From positions 4,271,866 through 4,335,865 of the forward strand of contig SDUX01000001.1 of NCBI GenBank assembly GCA_008729055.1: a DNA stretch of 64,000 bases, in the 5' to 3' direction. A program made the position numbers and the translations under genes. The notes beneath the pieces were generated by a model. The model had not been told where the DNA came from and ran no database searches. It saw nothing but the letters and a program-made list of their open reading frames with translations. This stretch comes from Pyropia haitanensis (taxonomy: Eukaryota; Rhodophyta; Bangiophyceae; Bangiales; Bangiaceae). Shown here piece after piece: positions 11,095-22,415 of the stretch; positions within the stretch are counted from its first letter, which is position 1, and the number at the start of each line of letters is the position of its first letter.

Positions 11095-11396
11095 ATGTGC
11101 GGCAAAGGAAGACGAAGTCGGTGCGTTGCTCGGCACTGTACTTGCGTGCATCGGGCGGTGGCGGCAAGACGGAGACGGTACGGCAGTTTATAAACCTGAA
11201 GGACGACAGTGACGTGGTGCTGCCGCAGGCCCAGCGACTGGCGAGTGAGTCCCAAATTTACGCTTTCAACTTCAATGGCGTCTGTGCGGTGGAACCTGCG
11301 CTGGAGGACGACTTCATGAACACCTCCTCTGCCTACTTGCCCTTGCTCCTTGGCATGCTCTACCGCGAGCGTGCGGACTTTCACTCGTGCAGCTGA
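11095..11396 (+). pseudogene. P-loop protein fragment abutting the inverted-repeat element
   Basis: From the element's right edge a plus-strand frame reads into ASGGGGKTETVRQFINL, a possible glycine-rich nucleotide-binding loop (GGGGKT), followed by SQIYAFNFNGVCAVEPAL and SAYLPLLLGMLYRERAD, then a TGA at 11394-11396. The order P-loop, FNG-like strand, then L..RLLY helix recalls the P-loop domains of Crinkler/RHS-type proteins, but the fragment is only about 95 codons. No start codon of its own is evident; upstream codons belong to the element. It is probably the remnant of a larger gene interrupted or captured by the element. Confidence 0.4.
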
Positions 11397-11633
11397 GCGC
11401 GGCACCCGCTCCCGGCCCTGTCGTTCTAGCGTCAACCACCCCCCCCTCCCGCTTCTTTTTCCTTTCCGCCTCCGCCATTCTCTCCACTCCCCGCCCCTTG
11501 TCCGCTCCGCCCACCCGCTCCTCCTTCATTTCTCACCCGCCTTTCTTTCACGCCCCGTCCCGCCGCCGCCATGGGAAAAAGCGCAGCACGCCCCCCCCCC
11601 TTCCGAAGCACGGGGCGCCCGCAGCGGCAGGAG

Positions 11634-11676
<43 letters not shown>

Positions 11677-11783
11677 CGCCGCTGCCGCCGCGGCCTTCCT
11701 GACGGCCCCGCTTTCCCCATGCTTCCCCCCCCCCCCCCTTCGCCCCTCCCTCCCCCTCCACCGCCACCAAGGTACGAGACCTA
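11397..11783. other. pyrimidine-rich leader before the ACL4-like gene
   Basis: The plus strand is C/T-rich at 11430-11560, then has C-runs and a (CGC)n array at 11637-11690. It is a plausible promoter or 5' UTR of the following gene; no TATA box is evident. Confidence 0.35.
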
Positions 11784-13062
11784 ATGTCCACTGCCGCCGC
11801 TTCGTCGGCGCGCCAGGAGTGTGACACCGCCGCATCTGCGCTGCGGGCGGCGATGGTGGCCGCCCTCACCGACGCGGCCCCCCACGAGGCGCTGGTGGTT
11901 GCTGTTCTGGAGACCGGAACGGACACCGACGGCGCCGCTGCCATCCTCCGGCGGTTCATCGAGCTTGTCCCCGCGAATGGGGGCACAAAGTACTCGTACC
12001 TGGCCCAGCTGGTGGAGGAAGACCCGGCCGAGGCCCTCCGGCTGACGCGGGCTCGGCGATGGCGCCGCCGCCGCCGCCGGGGTCGGGGATTTTTTGGATG
12101 TGGGTGGGGGCCCTAGCGATGAGGCGGCCTCGCTCCCATCCCCCCCCCCTTTGGGGCCCGCCCAACCCTACCGCCCCGACGCCCTCCGCCATCTGTGTTC
12201 CGCCTACTGCGCGGTGGCAGAGGTGCACCTGGCCGTGGCCAAGGCGGAGGGAAAGCCCGGCGGCAGCGGGGCGCCCGCAGCGGCGGCGCACGACGCGACA
12301 GCTGAGGCGGCGCTGGGGACGGCAACCGCCTTAGGCGGCCGTCTCGGGGCTGTTCGGGTGGATGCGGCGGTGTGGGTGGCCCATCTGCAGCTGCCCCGGG
12401 GGCGCCACACAGAGACCAAGGAGGTGCTTCGGGGCGCGTGTGAGGCGCTTGTGGCGGGCGTTTTTTTGCCGCCCGCGCCGCGTCTGACGCGGCCGCGTTA
12501 GGGGCGCCCGCACCCGACGGTACGGGTGCCACGCGTGGGGGTCGGATGCGGGGGCAATGGCGGGATCACCGACTGGGGCCCCGCTGCGGATCTCTCCGCC
12601 CTGGTGCTGCGCATCGCGGCGAGGAAGAAGGCGGTGTAGATGAGCCTTCGACATCCCGCTCTGGCCCTTCTGGGTAGAATGGTGGAGTGGGAGGACCGGA
12701 ACGTGGAGGTGTGGTACCTCCTCGCCTCGGTCCACGCGCAGGTGGGGGAGGAGGCGACCGCGGCGGCGGCGCTGCGGCGGCTGCGGCGGGTGTTGTCTAT
12801 GAGGATTGTGGAGGGGATTCTGCAGGTAGGTCTGCTGGAACAGCTGGAGGCGGTGCTTAGAGAGTGGTGGAAGAGAGGGGGGGGGGCGAGGACGAGGACA
12901 ACACGGACGACACCGAGGGAAAGAGGGAGGGGGATGAAGACGGAAGCGAGTGTGGTGCACGGGCGCGGCGGCGGCGGCGCCACAGCCCCCTCCCCCGCCT
13001 CCGCCACCCACAAACCGCCACTACCACCGCCCCCACCACGCTCGCGCTGCTCGCGGCGGTGA
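11784..13062 (+). pseudogene. ACL4-like TPR chaperone of ribosomal protein L4, interrupted
   Basis: ACL4 proteins are TPR-repeat chaperones that bind nascent uL4 before ribosome assembly. Start ATG at 11784. First part: AAAILRRFIELVPANGGTKY followed by SYLAQLVEEDPAEAL, close to the ACL4 signature of a TPR helix then a KYxYLAQL strand. A second frame (from about 12094) continues with AYCAVAEVHLAVA and AAVWVAHLQLPRGRHTETKE. A third piece, DLSALVLRIAARKKAV, runs into TAG at 12637-12639, and in the same frame resumes with LALLGRMVEWEDRNVEVWYL, the family's late TPR. An acidic tail (EDEDNTDDTEGKREGDED) follows in yet another frame beyond the G-run at 12878-12887. At least two frame changes and one stop are needed. 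Some may be introns or homopolymer errors; the TAG argues for a pseudogene unless it is intronic. Confidence 0.55.
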
Positions 13063-13713
13063 CAGGTGTGGCGCCGCAGCCGCCCGCCGCCGCCATCGCC
13101 GCAGCCCAAACCAGCACCCGCCGCCGCCCCCGCCGCCGCCTCCACCCGCGGCGCTCTCCCTTGCCGGGCGAAAACCGCCGCACGGCGGCGGGCGCACGGT
13201 CAGGGGCCGCCGCGGTCCCGGGCGCGACCGCCAGTGCCGCCGTCGGGGCGTGCTGACCCCGGCCCGGACGGTTGGGCGGGGGGGGTGGGTGAGGGGAGGA
13301 CTGACCCCGTCGCACCGGCGGCGCGGGCGGCGCTGGCGGCGGCAGGGGCGCGGTGGCCGCCCGCTCCCCCCCCACCGCCGCCACCGGAGTCCGACCTACA
13401 TGCCCGTTGCGGCTACGGAATCCCCCCCGCCCCCCCCTCGCCTCACGCGGCGGGCCTCGCGCTCTTTTCTTGGCGGGCACATGGGCAGCATGTGCCGCTG
13501 CATCTGCTGCAGCGCTATGCCGCCTGACCACTATCCCCCCCTCCCCAACACCACCGTCGCGGCCGTTTCGACCCCGAGCCTGCCCCCACCATTGCTACGA
13601 GTGCCAACGTCTCCCTCGTGCCCCCCCCCCCTCATCGCCTGCCCCCCCTCCCCCCCCCCCTGCCTCCCAGGTGGCTAGCGAGAGCTATCTGCGTCACCTG
13701 GGGCCGCCACGGC
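13063..13713. other. C-rich stretch upstream of the pogo transposase
   Basis: Dense C-runs (13621-13631, 13647-13661) and CCG triplets dominate the plus strand. No domain is seen and no terminal inverted repeat matching the region after 15521 could be found. Confidence 0.3.
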
Positions 13714-15521
13714 ATGGGTTCTCCCCGCAGTCGCGCGGGACCGCGCCCGCGGCATGGCCGACGCAGCCCAGGCGGGGACGGCGGCAGTAATCCCAAGCGG
13801 GGGGAACGGCGCAGCACCATCGGTACGGGGCCTGCCTTGGAGCTGCTCAAGGACACCCGGAAGGACTTTGGTACCCTCAAGGACGCGTCCATCCACGTCG
13901 CGGAGGGCACCGGGTGCAGCGCCTCGGCGGTCAAGCGCGCCTACCACCGCTCCCGCGCCGGCCTCGGGGATGCGCACGGGAGGAGGAAGCTGACCCCCAG
14001 CCAAGAGACGGCGCTGGTGGCTGTGGTGCAGGCCTTTAGCGTAAACAACATGGCGCTGAGCGTGGCGCAGATGCGGGAGATGATCAAGCGCAAGTGGGGT
14101 GTGCAGGTATCCCGCACGTGGGTCAACCGCTTTGTTGGCAGGCATCGACGGCAGCTGAGCAAGCGTGCGTGCAAAGCGTTGGCCGACAAGCGGGTGGGGA
14201 AGGTCGTCTTTGACGGGGTGGTGTTATTTTGTGAGGAGCTGGAGAACTTTCTGCAGCACTACAGCTTCCCTGCGCACGCCGTGTTCAACTTTGACGAGAC
14301 GCGGATCGTGCAGAAGGGGGGCAACATGAAGTTGTGCCGCGTGGAGGCGGCCGGCAAGGAGAGAGCCAACGTGCGGTCGACGAGGCACAACACTGTGGCC
14401 TCGTTGCTGACGTTTGTCAGCGCGGACGGCGGGGTGATGCTCAGCGTAGACATCCTCAACGGCCGCTTTAAGGAGGCCAACGAGGCTACGGTCAACTTTA
14501 CGATGGAGGAGGCACCCAGCACGACACGCGGGACGTGGCCGCGGTTTTTTTGTTGAACCGACACGGGCTACCTCGACGCGGACACCTTCAAGGCGGTGTT
14601 GTCCAAGGTGGCGGAGGTCTGGCACGTGCGTAACCCTGGCATCCCTGCGCTTCTGTTTGGCGACCAGCTGGCCGCCCACCGCCGTGCGGACATTGCGGAG
14701 TTTGCTCTTACGCTGGGTCTGTTTTTGTTTTCTCTCGCCGCCAACACTTCCCACATCACCCAGCCGCTTGACGAGGCCCCTTTTGGCGTGCTACAGCTGG
14801 TGATCCGCCACAACCACGAGGTGGCGGTCATGGACGGGATGCTGACCAACTCCAACACTCGCGACGCGTTGCTGATGGCAGCGTACGCTGCCGAGCGCCG
14901 CGCTTTCACGAGACCGGTCATCAGTGGGGCGTTCCGCCGGCGGGGCCTCTGGCCGTTTGACCCCAAGCTGATGCAAGCCAATGTCCGAGCTAACCTGGGC
15001 ATGGTTGAGACCGGTGAGACCCCAGAGGAGGCGGCCCGCAGCGCGGCAGCCGCTGTCATCCAGGCGGCCCAAGAGCGAGTTGCCTACGCACGTGGGCGGG
15101 TCAATAGCGGGCGCGCTGTTGTGCAACGCGGCGTGGTCCACTCCCCCTTCATGCTTCTCGAGAAGCACCGGCAAGCTTTGGCGGAGGAGGCCCAGGAGCG
15201 CCAGGACAAGGCGGACCGAGCGCTGCGCGTGCGACCAAGAAGGCGGGGAAGGAGCGCGAGCGTGCGGACAAGGCGGCGGCAAGAGAGCTACGCCGCTGCC
15301 GGGTGTGTACGGTCAAGGAGTACCGCGGGGGCAAGGCATGGACCGGTTGCCGATGCAACATTTTTTGGGTGTGCCCCACATGTGCCAAGTCTCTCCAGGC
15401 GGGGATCGCGCTGGCGCAGCATATCAAGGACTGCTCTGGGCCTCCTTCGGAGGCCGACAGCGGCAGCGGTGAGGAGAGCGTGGGAAGCGTGGGGAGCAGT
15501 GGCGCCGAGAGCGCCGAGTAG
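13714..15521 (+). pseudogene. pogo-like (Tc1/mariner superfamily) DDE transposase with C-terminal cysteine module
   Basis: Transposase that would cut and paste its element. An N-terminal helix-turn-helix region (TLKDASIHVAEGTGCSASAV; LSVAQMREMIKRKWGVQVSR) precedes a DDE domain: AVFNFDETRIVQKGG (first Asp), LLFGDQLAAHRRADI (second Asp) and TSHITQPLDEAPFGVLQ (third Asp, 35 residues after the second), then GLWPFDPK typical of pogo/Tigger enzymes. The C-terminus, in a shifted frame from about 15225, has RRCRVCTVKEYRGGKAWTGC followed by RCNIFWVCPTCAKSL, a four-to-six-cysteine zinc ribbon. Lesions: an in-frame TGA at 14554-14556 within an otherwise continuous frame, and a frameshift near 15225. The start at 13714 is the first ATG in frame after the C-runs and is uncertain. 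Confidence 0.8.
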
Positions 15522-15867
15522 CAGGCTATAGGACGATTTACCACTGGGTTGCTGCTTGCCGGTATTAGATCCGATTTTCGGGATCTCACCTGGGCGGTGG
15601 TGTGGCTGTCACTTTGTGTGCGTACATGTCACTTTGCGCAACTGCCTCCGTTGACCGATTCCTGTAACAATTATTCGGTGTATCCAGGCCTGCATCGTTA
15701 CGGACGATGCATCCGCCCACGACGGCACCGAGGGGGACAGCTCGCGCCAGCTCCGCGTTCGCCTCGTCGCGAGGCCGCGCCCACCCGCCGCCATCCGTCC
15801 CCCCCAGCGCGTCCACGCGACCGACGCAGCGGCGCCACGCGCGTGCCGTGCCGGCAGTCCCGAGCGC
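15522..15867. other. lower-GC spacer after the transposase
   Basis: Ordinary composition, no gene. A small perfect hairpin, TGCATCGT-tacgg-ACGATGCA, lies at about 15691-15711. It may contain the 3' end of the pogo element, but no matching inverted end was found upstream. Confidence 0.35.
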
Positions 15868-17369
15868 GTGGTGCCGGGTCGCGGTCGAGCCAGCCTATTT
15901 CCGCTGCGGGTGGGGCGGCCTCCCGCAGCCGGCGTGGTGCCGCCGGCACGGCGCGGTGTGCGAGGTGGGTGGTGGTGGTGGTGGTGGCCGACCACCGGCG
16001 GCGGCGGCCGAGGTGCAAGTAGGGGCGGCCGGGGGGGGGGGGGGGGGGGCGGTAGGTCGGCCGGCTGGCCGGCCGGCTGGCCAGCCAGCTTTGGATGCTG
16101 GCCCCGCCGCCGCCGTCAGGGGTCAGCGGGGTCTTGGAGGGGGGGAAGGACGGCGGGGGGGGGGGGGCCAAACCAACGCCAGCTTTGGGCGGCCGCCGCC
16201 CCCACGCGTCGGCCCTGCTGGCCGCCGCCCGCCGGTGCCTTTCACCCGCCCCCACCCGCCGGGGGTGCCGCCGCCCGCCGTCTCGCTGCCGCCGGTGTGG
16301 GGACGCGCGCCGGCGGCGGCGCCCCCCCCCCCCCCCCCCCCCCGCCCTCCACCTGCCGGCTTGCCGGCAGCGGCGGCGCAACGGCGCCCAACCGGGAGCG
16401 GGGGGGGGGGGGGGCGCGGCTCCACCGGCGGCGCCCCCCGGGCGGGTGGCTGGGGTGCGTCGCGCCGCTGCCACGCGTGGGGGGGGGGGGGGGGGGTAGC
16501 GGCGGCCGCCGCCGCGGCGGCGGCGGCGGTGGCCGCGGCGGCAGTGGCGTGGCCGGCCACGAGCCGGGCCGCGGGGAGGCGGCGGTGAAAGCGGCCGCCG
16601 ACGGCAACCGGGGCGGGGGCGTCCCCCCCCCCCCCCGCCCTGCCCCCTGCGCCCGCCACCATCGTCTGTGGTGGGCAATCCCCACGGCGGTGGCTCCTCC
16701 CCCCGCCGCCACCAGCGTCGATTGTCCACCTCGCTTGCAAACCCCCGCCGCCGCTCCTCGTCACGGCCGCGTCGGGTGGCGGGGGCCGGTTCGATCGCCT
16801 CCGCCCCCCCGCCCCCCCCCCCCCCCCTCTCGCCAATCCATCGCCTCCCCTCGCGGCTGCCACCACCGCAGCCGCCGCTGCGGGCGCTGCCGCCGCCGCC
16901 GCCACCTGGCGCACCCCTCTGCTGTGCACGGTGCGGTCGCACGGGCCTCGACGGTCGCGGCCGTTGGGGCGGCGCGAGCAAACCCCTCCACCCCCCCCCC
17001 CCCCCCCCCCAACCTCCCCCTCCCCTCCCACCACCGGCGTGTCGTTGGCAGGAACGCGGAGAGGAGGGCAGGGACAGCGGGTGAGGGGTAGGGGGAGAGA
17101 GGGGAGGGGAGAGACGGCGTCTGCGGCGACGGCCAGCACCTTTGCGGGGCGTGCCGCCACGCTGCCACCGCCGCGGCTGCCAGCCACCGCCGCCGCCTCC
17201 ACCGCCGCCGCCACCGCCGCTGCTGCCGCTGCTGCTGCTGCTGCTGCTGCCGCCGCCGCTGCCGCCGCCACCGCCGACGACACCGGCGCGTGCGCGCGGG
17301 GAGGGGCGACGGGTGGCGGCAGCCGCCGAGCCGCGGCAGGCCAACCGAGAAGGACGGGTGTGCTGGCCG

Positions 17370-17412
<43 letters not shown>

Positions 17413-17418
17413 TGCCGC

Positions 17419-17461
<43 letters not shown>

Positions 17462-17810
17462 CTCGACGTGTGTGGTGTCCCCGCCGGCGCCAGCCGCCGC
17501 GCGACGGGAGCGCGGCGGCCGTGCCGGCAGCGGCGGACGCGGCCGACCGGCCGGCCCCCCCCCCCCCCCCCCCCACCGCCGCCGGTGCGTGGCCCCGCCG
17601 GCCGCCGTTGCCGCCGGGCGGGGTGCGCCGCGGCGCGCGCGTGCGCGTCGCGGCGGCCGCCGCGCCGCCGCTCCCCGCCGCCGCCGCCGCCGCCCGTCGG
17701 GCGGGCCACCGCCGGGGGGTGGCCGCTACCGGGAAGGGGCGGCCGGCAGGCGCGGCGAGCCGGGCGGGAGCGGGGGTAGCGCCGCGGAGCGGGGCGGCGG
17801 GCGTCTGCTC

Positions 17811-17847
<37 letters not shown>

Positions 17848-19140
17848 TGCCACACCCGCCGCCGCGGCGGGCCGCTGCCACACCCGCCGCCGCCGTTGCC
17901 GCCGCCGCGGTGGCCCCGGCCGGCGCCGTCGTCTGGGGGGGGGCACCACCCCGCCCGTGCCGCCGCGCGCCGCCGCGGCTGTCCCCCCCCCCCCCCGCCG
18001 CCGCGCGTCCCCGCGGCCGCTGTCACCCGCCGCGGTTGCTCGCCACGCGGCGGTCGCGGTCGCGGTAGCGGTCGCGGCGCGCGCGCTGCCGCCGCTGCCG
18101 GTCGGCCGGCGCGGCCCTACCCCCCCCTCCCCCCCCCCCCCCCCCCCCACCCTCGGCCGCCCGCCCGCCCGCGGCGGCAACCCCCCCGCGCACCCCCCGT
18201 TGCCCCCCCACCCGGAGCACCCCCCCGTTGCCGACCTACCCCCCCCCCCCGTTGGACAGCCACCACCTACCCCCCGTTGCCTAGCCACCGTGCCCCTCCC
18301 CGTCTTGACCGGCCGCCCGCGGCGCTCGCGGGTGCGCACGCCGGACCGGCCACCCCCCCCCCCCCCCCCTTGGCCGCGTCCCCGTAGCGTCAGACACGGG
18401 GGTACCGGGAAGGGGGGGGCGCGGGAGGGGGGGGAGAGAGAGGGCCGCCGCGCGTGAGAGACGAGAGGGGGCGGCAGCGAGGGGAGGGGAGGGGGGGGCG
18501 GGGGGGGAACGGAGGTGCCAGAGGTGCCGGGGGCTCGTAGCGCTCTTTGCATTTGACCGCCCGCACCCGCCGTCGGTGGCGGCGGCGGCGGCGGCCGCCG
18601 GGCACACCCCCCCTGTACCCATCGCCCGGGGCGCCCCCCGGTCCCCCCCCCCCCCCGCCGCCCATCGCTGCGGCGGCGGCGGCACCACGGCAGCGCCGCC
18701 GCCGCCACCGCGCCGCGGGCCGCATCGCCACGCCGCCTGGCGCATCGGCGTCGAGTGGTGGCGGCTGGCCGGGTGGCGCCGACGCGCTTTTCCACTCACC
18801 CCTCCCGCTCCTGTCCCGCCGACGGGGCGTGCCGCCGCCGCCGCTCAGCTACCGTCGGTGGCACCCGCGGGCGCCGCACCATCCCCCTACTTCTCCTCGC
18901 TATTCACGGCGCGCGGGTCTGGTCAGCCGGACACCTCTTCCCTCGCATCCCCCCACACCCCCCCCCCTTTCCACTATTGAGCGGGTACGGTCACCTGGAC
19001 GTCCCTCCGCCCATTCCCCACCTCCCCTCGCATCTCTGCATCTTCTTCCTTCCCTGCTTGCGCACCGCACCCCAGCCGCGTCTGCTGTGTCAACGCGGTC
19101 CATACCCGTGCCGGTGCGGCCATCCCTTTAGCGCGTCGCG
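15868..19140. repeat. homopolymer and triplet low-complexity block
   Basis: About 3.3 kb of nearly pure G/C sequence: G-runs of 10-20 (16030, 16155, 16400, 16482), C-runs of 10-20 (16321-16342, 16622, 16992-17010, 17557-17572, 18130-18148, 18355-18369) and GCC/CCG arrays (17190-17275, 17370-17460, 17810-17850). Also CCGGCTGGCCGGCCGGCTGG (16061-16080), a palindromic block. Frames of up to 890 codons stay open on both strands because stop codons are rare here; their products are Pro, Gly, Ala or Arg polymers without domains, so I call no gene. G-runs favour quadruplex formation. Confidence 0.7.
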
Positions 19141-19203
19141 TCGGCGGCGTCGGCGACGGCGGCGGCGGCGGCGTCGGCGACGGCGGCGGCGGTGGCGTCG
19201 GCG

Positions 19204-19264
<61 letters not shown>

Positions 19265-19265
19265 G

Positions 19266-20924
19266 ATGGCCGCACGGGAGCCACCACCACCTCCCCCGCC
19301 CCTCCCCTCCCCCACATCTGGCGGCCGCGCGGGTCTCGGCGGCGCCGCCGCTGGGGGCACCGGCCCGGCGGGCCTCCCGCGGCGGATGCGAGAGACGGAC
19401 GCGGCTCTCCGGTCATCGCGGGAGGCCGGCGGGGAGCCTGGCTGGACACTGCGGGCGGGCGAGGACGCGGCGAGTGCGTCGGCGCCGCCACCCGCCGCCG
19501 CCGCGTGCCACGCCCCACTGCCTGCTCCTACGGATGGCAGTGGCAGTGGTGACGGTGGCGGCGGCGGCGGCGGCGGCGGAGGCGGTAGCGGCGGCGGCGG
19601 CTGCGGGACTTACCCTCGGACGGCGCATCCTACGTCCCGCACCCCGGCAGGGGGTTCCCCCCCCTCGAGCCCGCGTCGGGCGGCGACCGTCCCCCGTCCC
19701 CCCCCCACCCCCCCCGGGGGGGGCCAGTGGCCGGCGGAGCCCCCCCCGCGGCGAGCGGCCCCCCCCGAGGACCTTGACGTGGAAGAGGCGAGCTTTGGCC
19801 TCGCCTACCCCGCGGCTACCGCCAGCTACCCTGACCGCCGCGGCGGCGGCGGCGGCGGGCCCGTCAGCGCGGGGCCACCGTCGGCCGCGGGAGGGGGACT
19901 GGTGTGCAGCATCGTCAGCGGGTGCAGCGTGGCGGGGATGAGCGCGGATGGGGGGGGGAGAGGGTGGGCGGCCACCCCCCCCGCTACCGCCGCCGGTAGC
20001 GTGCACTCTCCCCGTCGGGGACGCGCCTCGATGGGCTCCTTCCCCCCGCCCGCTCCCTCTGCGTCCTCCTCTCCGGGGAGGACCACCTCCCCTGCCGGCC
20101 CAGCGTCGGCGTCGGCGGTGGGGGCGGCCGCATGGGCCCCCGCCATCTCCGTCCCGCCGAGTCGCCACCAGCCGCCGCCACCGCCACTATCGCCGCTGCC
20201 GCCGCTGTCCCCTGGCCCCGCATCCGTGCGGCGGCTGCCGCCGTTGCTGTCGGCGGCGGGCGGCGTGGCGGCCGCCGCCGCTTCCCCGCCCGTCTCCCCG
20301 CGGCACCCGCGACGGCAAGCGCGCAGTCGACGGCGGGTGCCCTCTGGGCGGGGGGGGGAACGGCCGGCTCGTGACGGCAGCGGCAGCTGCCGCGGCGGGG
20401 GTGGTAGCGGCGGCGGCGGCGGGAGGGGTAGGGGTGGCGCCCGCGGCACCGCGTCGTCGTCGACCGTCGTGGGCGGGGCACCGCCAGAGGCGGCGGCGTC
20501 GCGGCCGGCGTCCCCTCCCTGGTCCGTCGCCGCGTCCGTGCCGCTCGATGACGGTGAGGTAGCGCCGACGAGTGGGGGTGGCGGCGGCGGCGGCGGTGGC
20601 GGCGGCGGCAGCGGCAGTGGAAGCTACAGTGGCAGCGGCGCGACCCGCCGCGGCGGCGCGCCACCGTCGCGGCGGCGCAACTTTGACGGCTGGTCCGGGG
20701 ACCCCATCCCGAGCGACCAGGAGGACGACTTTTACTCGTCCTTCTCCTCCCGCGTCACAGAGGCGCCGGCGTCGGCCGACGACCTGCGCCACCTGTTTGA
20801 GCCGGGACCGTACGCGCGGGAGGCGGTCGGCTGGGCCGCCGCCGCGGCCGCGTCGGCCGGCTCGTCGCCGCCATCCACGCCGCCCGAGGGGGGGGTGTCG
20901 ACCCAGCACGACGCCGCGACGGGT

Positions 20925-20984
<60 letters not shown>

Positions 20985-22372
20985 CCCGCGGCAGCATCAG
21001 TGGGGGTGACGGCCCTGCCTGTGGCATGCTACAGCGGGGGGGGGGAGGGGGTGGTAGCTGCCCGCGGGGCGACTGCCCACGACGTGGACGGCGGCGGCGT
21101 GACGGGCGGAAGCGGCCGCACGCTAGCCGGTGCCCCCCCCTTCTATGCTGGCGCCAACAGATCGGTCGTCATGATGAGGGCGCCCGCCTTTGCAGGGGTA
21201 CCCCCCCCGACATCCGCTGCCCACCGGCGGTACCTGCCCCCGCCACCGCCGCGGCCACCGCCGCCGCGGGTGCCATCGTCGCACCGGGCCATCGTTGGAT
21301 CCCCAGCGACGCCCCTGCCGCTGTCGTCGGCTGCCTCGTCGTCCGCCGCCACCCCGTGGTCGGCGGCCATGTCGTCTCGGCCCGTCGCCTACTGGCGGGG
21401 CGGCAGCGGTGCCAGGAGCGGCAGCGGCGTGCGGCCAGTAGCGGCTGCGGTGGTGCCGGGCGAGACTCCCAGCAGGCCGCTATCACCCCCCCCCCCCCAA
21501 AGAGAGAGTCCGCGTTGCCGCCAGCGGCCGCCCACGAAGGGCACGGGGGCGAGGAAGGGGAGGGGGCGGCGGCGGTAGCGGCGGCGACGGCGGCCGCCGC
21601 GGCTGCCGCGGCGGCCAAGGCCGTGTCGGCGCGCCTCGCGGCGACACTCGTCGAGTCGATGGACCGCCACCGGGGGGACCCGACGTTTGTCATTGCCGAG
21701 GCGGTGGTGCCCGCCGCGAGCAGTGGCGGCGGCGGCTGCAAGGCGTCCGCACCGGGCGGTCCCGGCGCCACGCAACCGGCGGGCTCGACGGGGGCGGCAG
21801 CCGCGGCGGCGGGTGCGGGGGTGACCAGACCGGTTGGTGCCCGCTCCGCCGCTGCCGAGACGGTCACCGGTGGGGGTAGCGGCGCCGTCTCGGGCGGCCT
21901 CCGCCGCCGCATCAGCAACCTCCTGCCGTTTTCGCGGTCCCCCGGTGGGGGGGGGGGGGGCGCCGCCGCCAGCAGCCGCGGTCCCGCCCGGGAGCTGGCG
22001 TTTACGACCGCCCACTCGGCTGCGGCGACGACGCGCTGCCTCGTCGACGCGCTCACCACCCTGGGCATTGCGCACGCCGCCGCCGAGGGCACCGTCTTGT
22101 CCGTCAACGCGTCTGCGGGTGGGGACGGCAGCGGCGGAAAGGCCGCCCGCCGCGGCGACGGCGGCGGTAGTGGCGCCAGCGACGGTGGTAGTGGCCTAGG
22201 GCGCCGCGTCGCGGCCGCCGCCTCGGCGTCGGCAGTGGTCTACTGCGAGGCCGCGACCGGTGACGGGCGGCCGCCACAGCAGCTGCGGGTGGAGGTGGCG
22301 GGCGTGCCGCACCGGCGGCTCGCCCGCGTGACGTTTCAACGCCGCCGCGGCGGGGCACCGCTGCCAGGCGGC

Positions 22373-22415
<43 letters not shown>

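Noticed and set aside
17370..17460. triplet and C-run blocks as CRISPR-like arrays
   Set aside because: No spacers; they are simple-sequence repeats in a eukaryotic genome.
16123..18795. 890-codon minus-strand open frame
   Set aside because: Pure low-complexity Gly/Ala/Arg/Pro product; other frames and the opposite strand are open over the same interval because stop codons are rare in G/C-only DNA.
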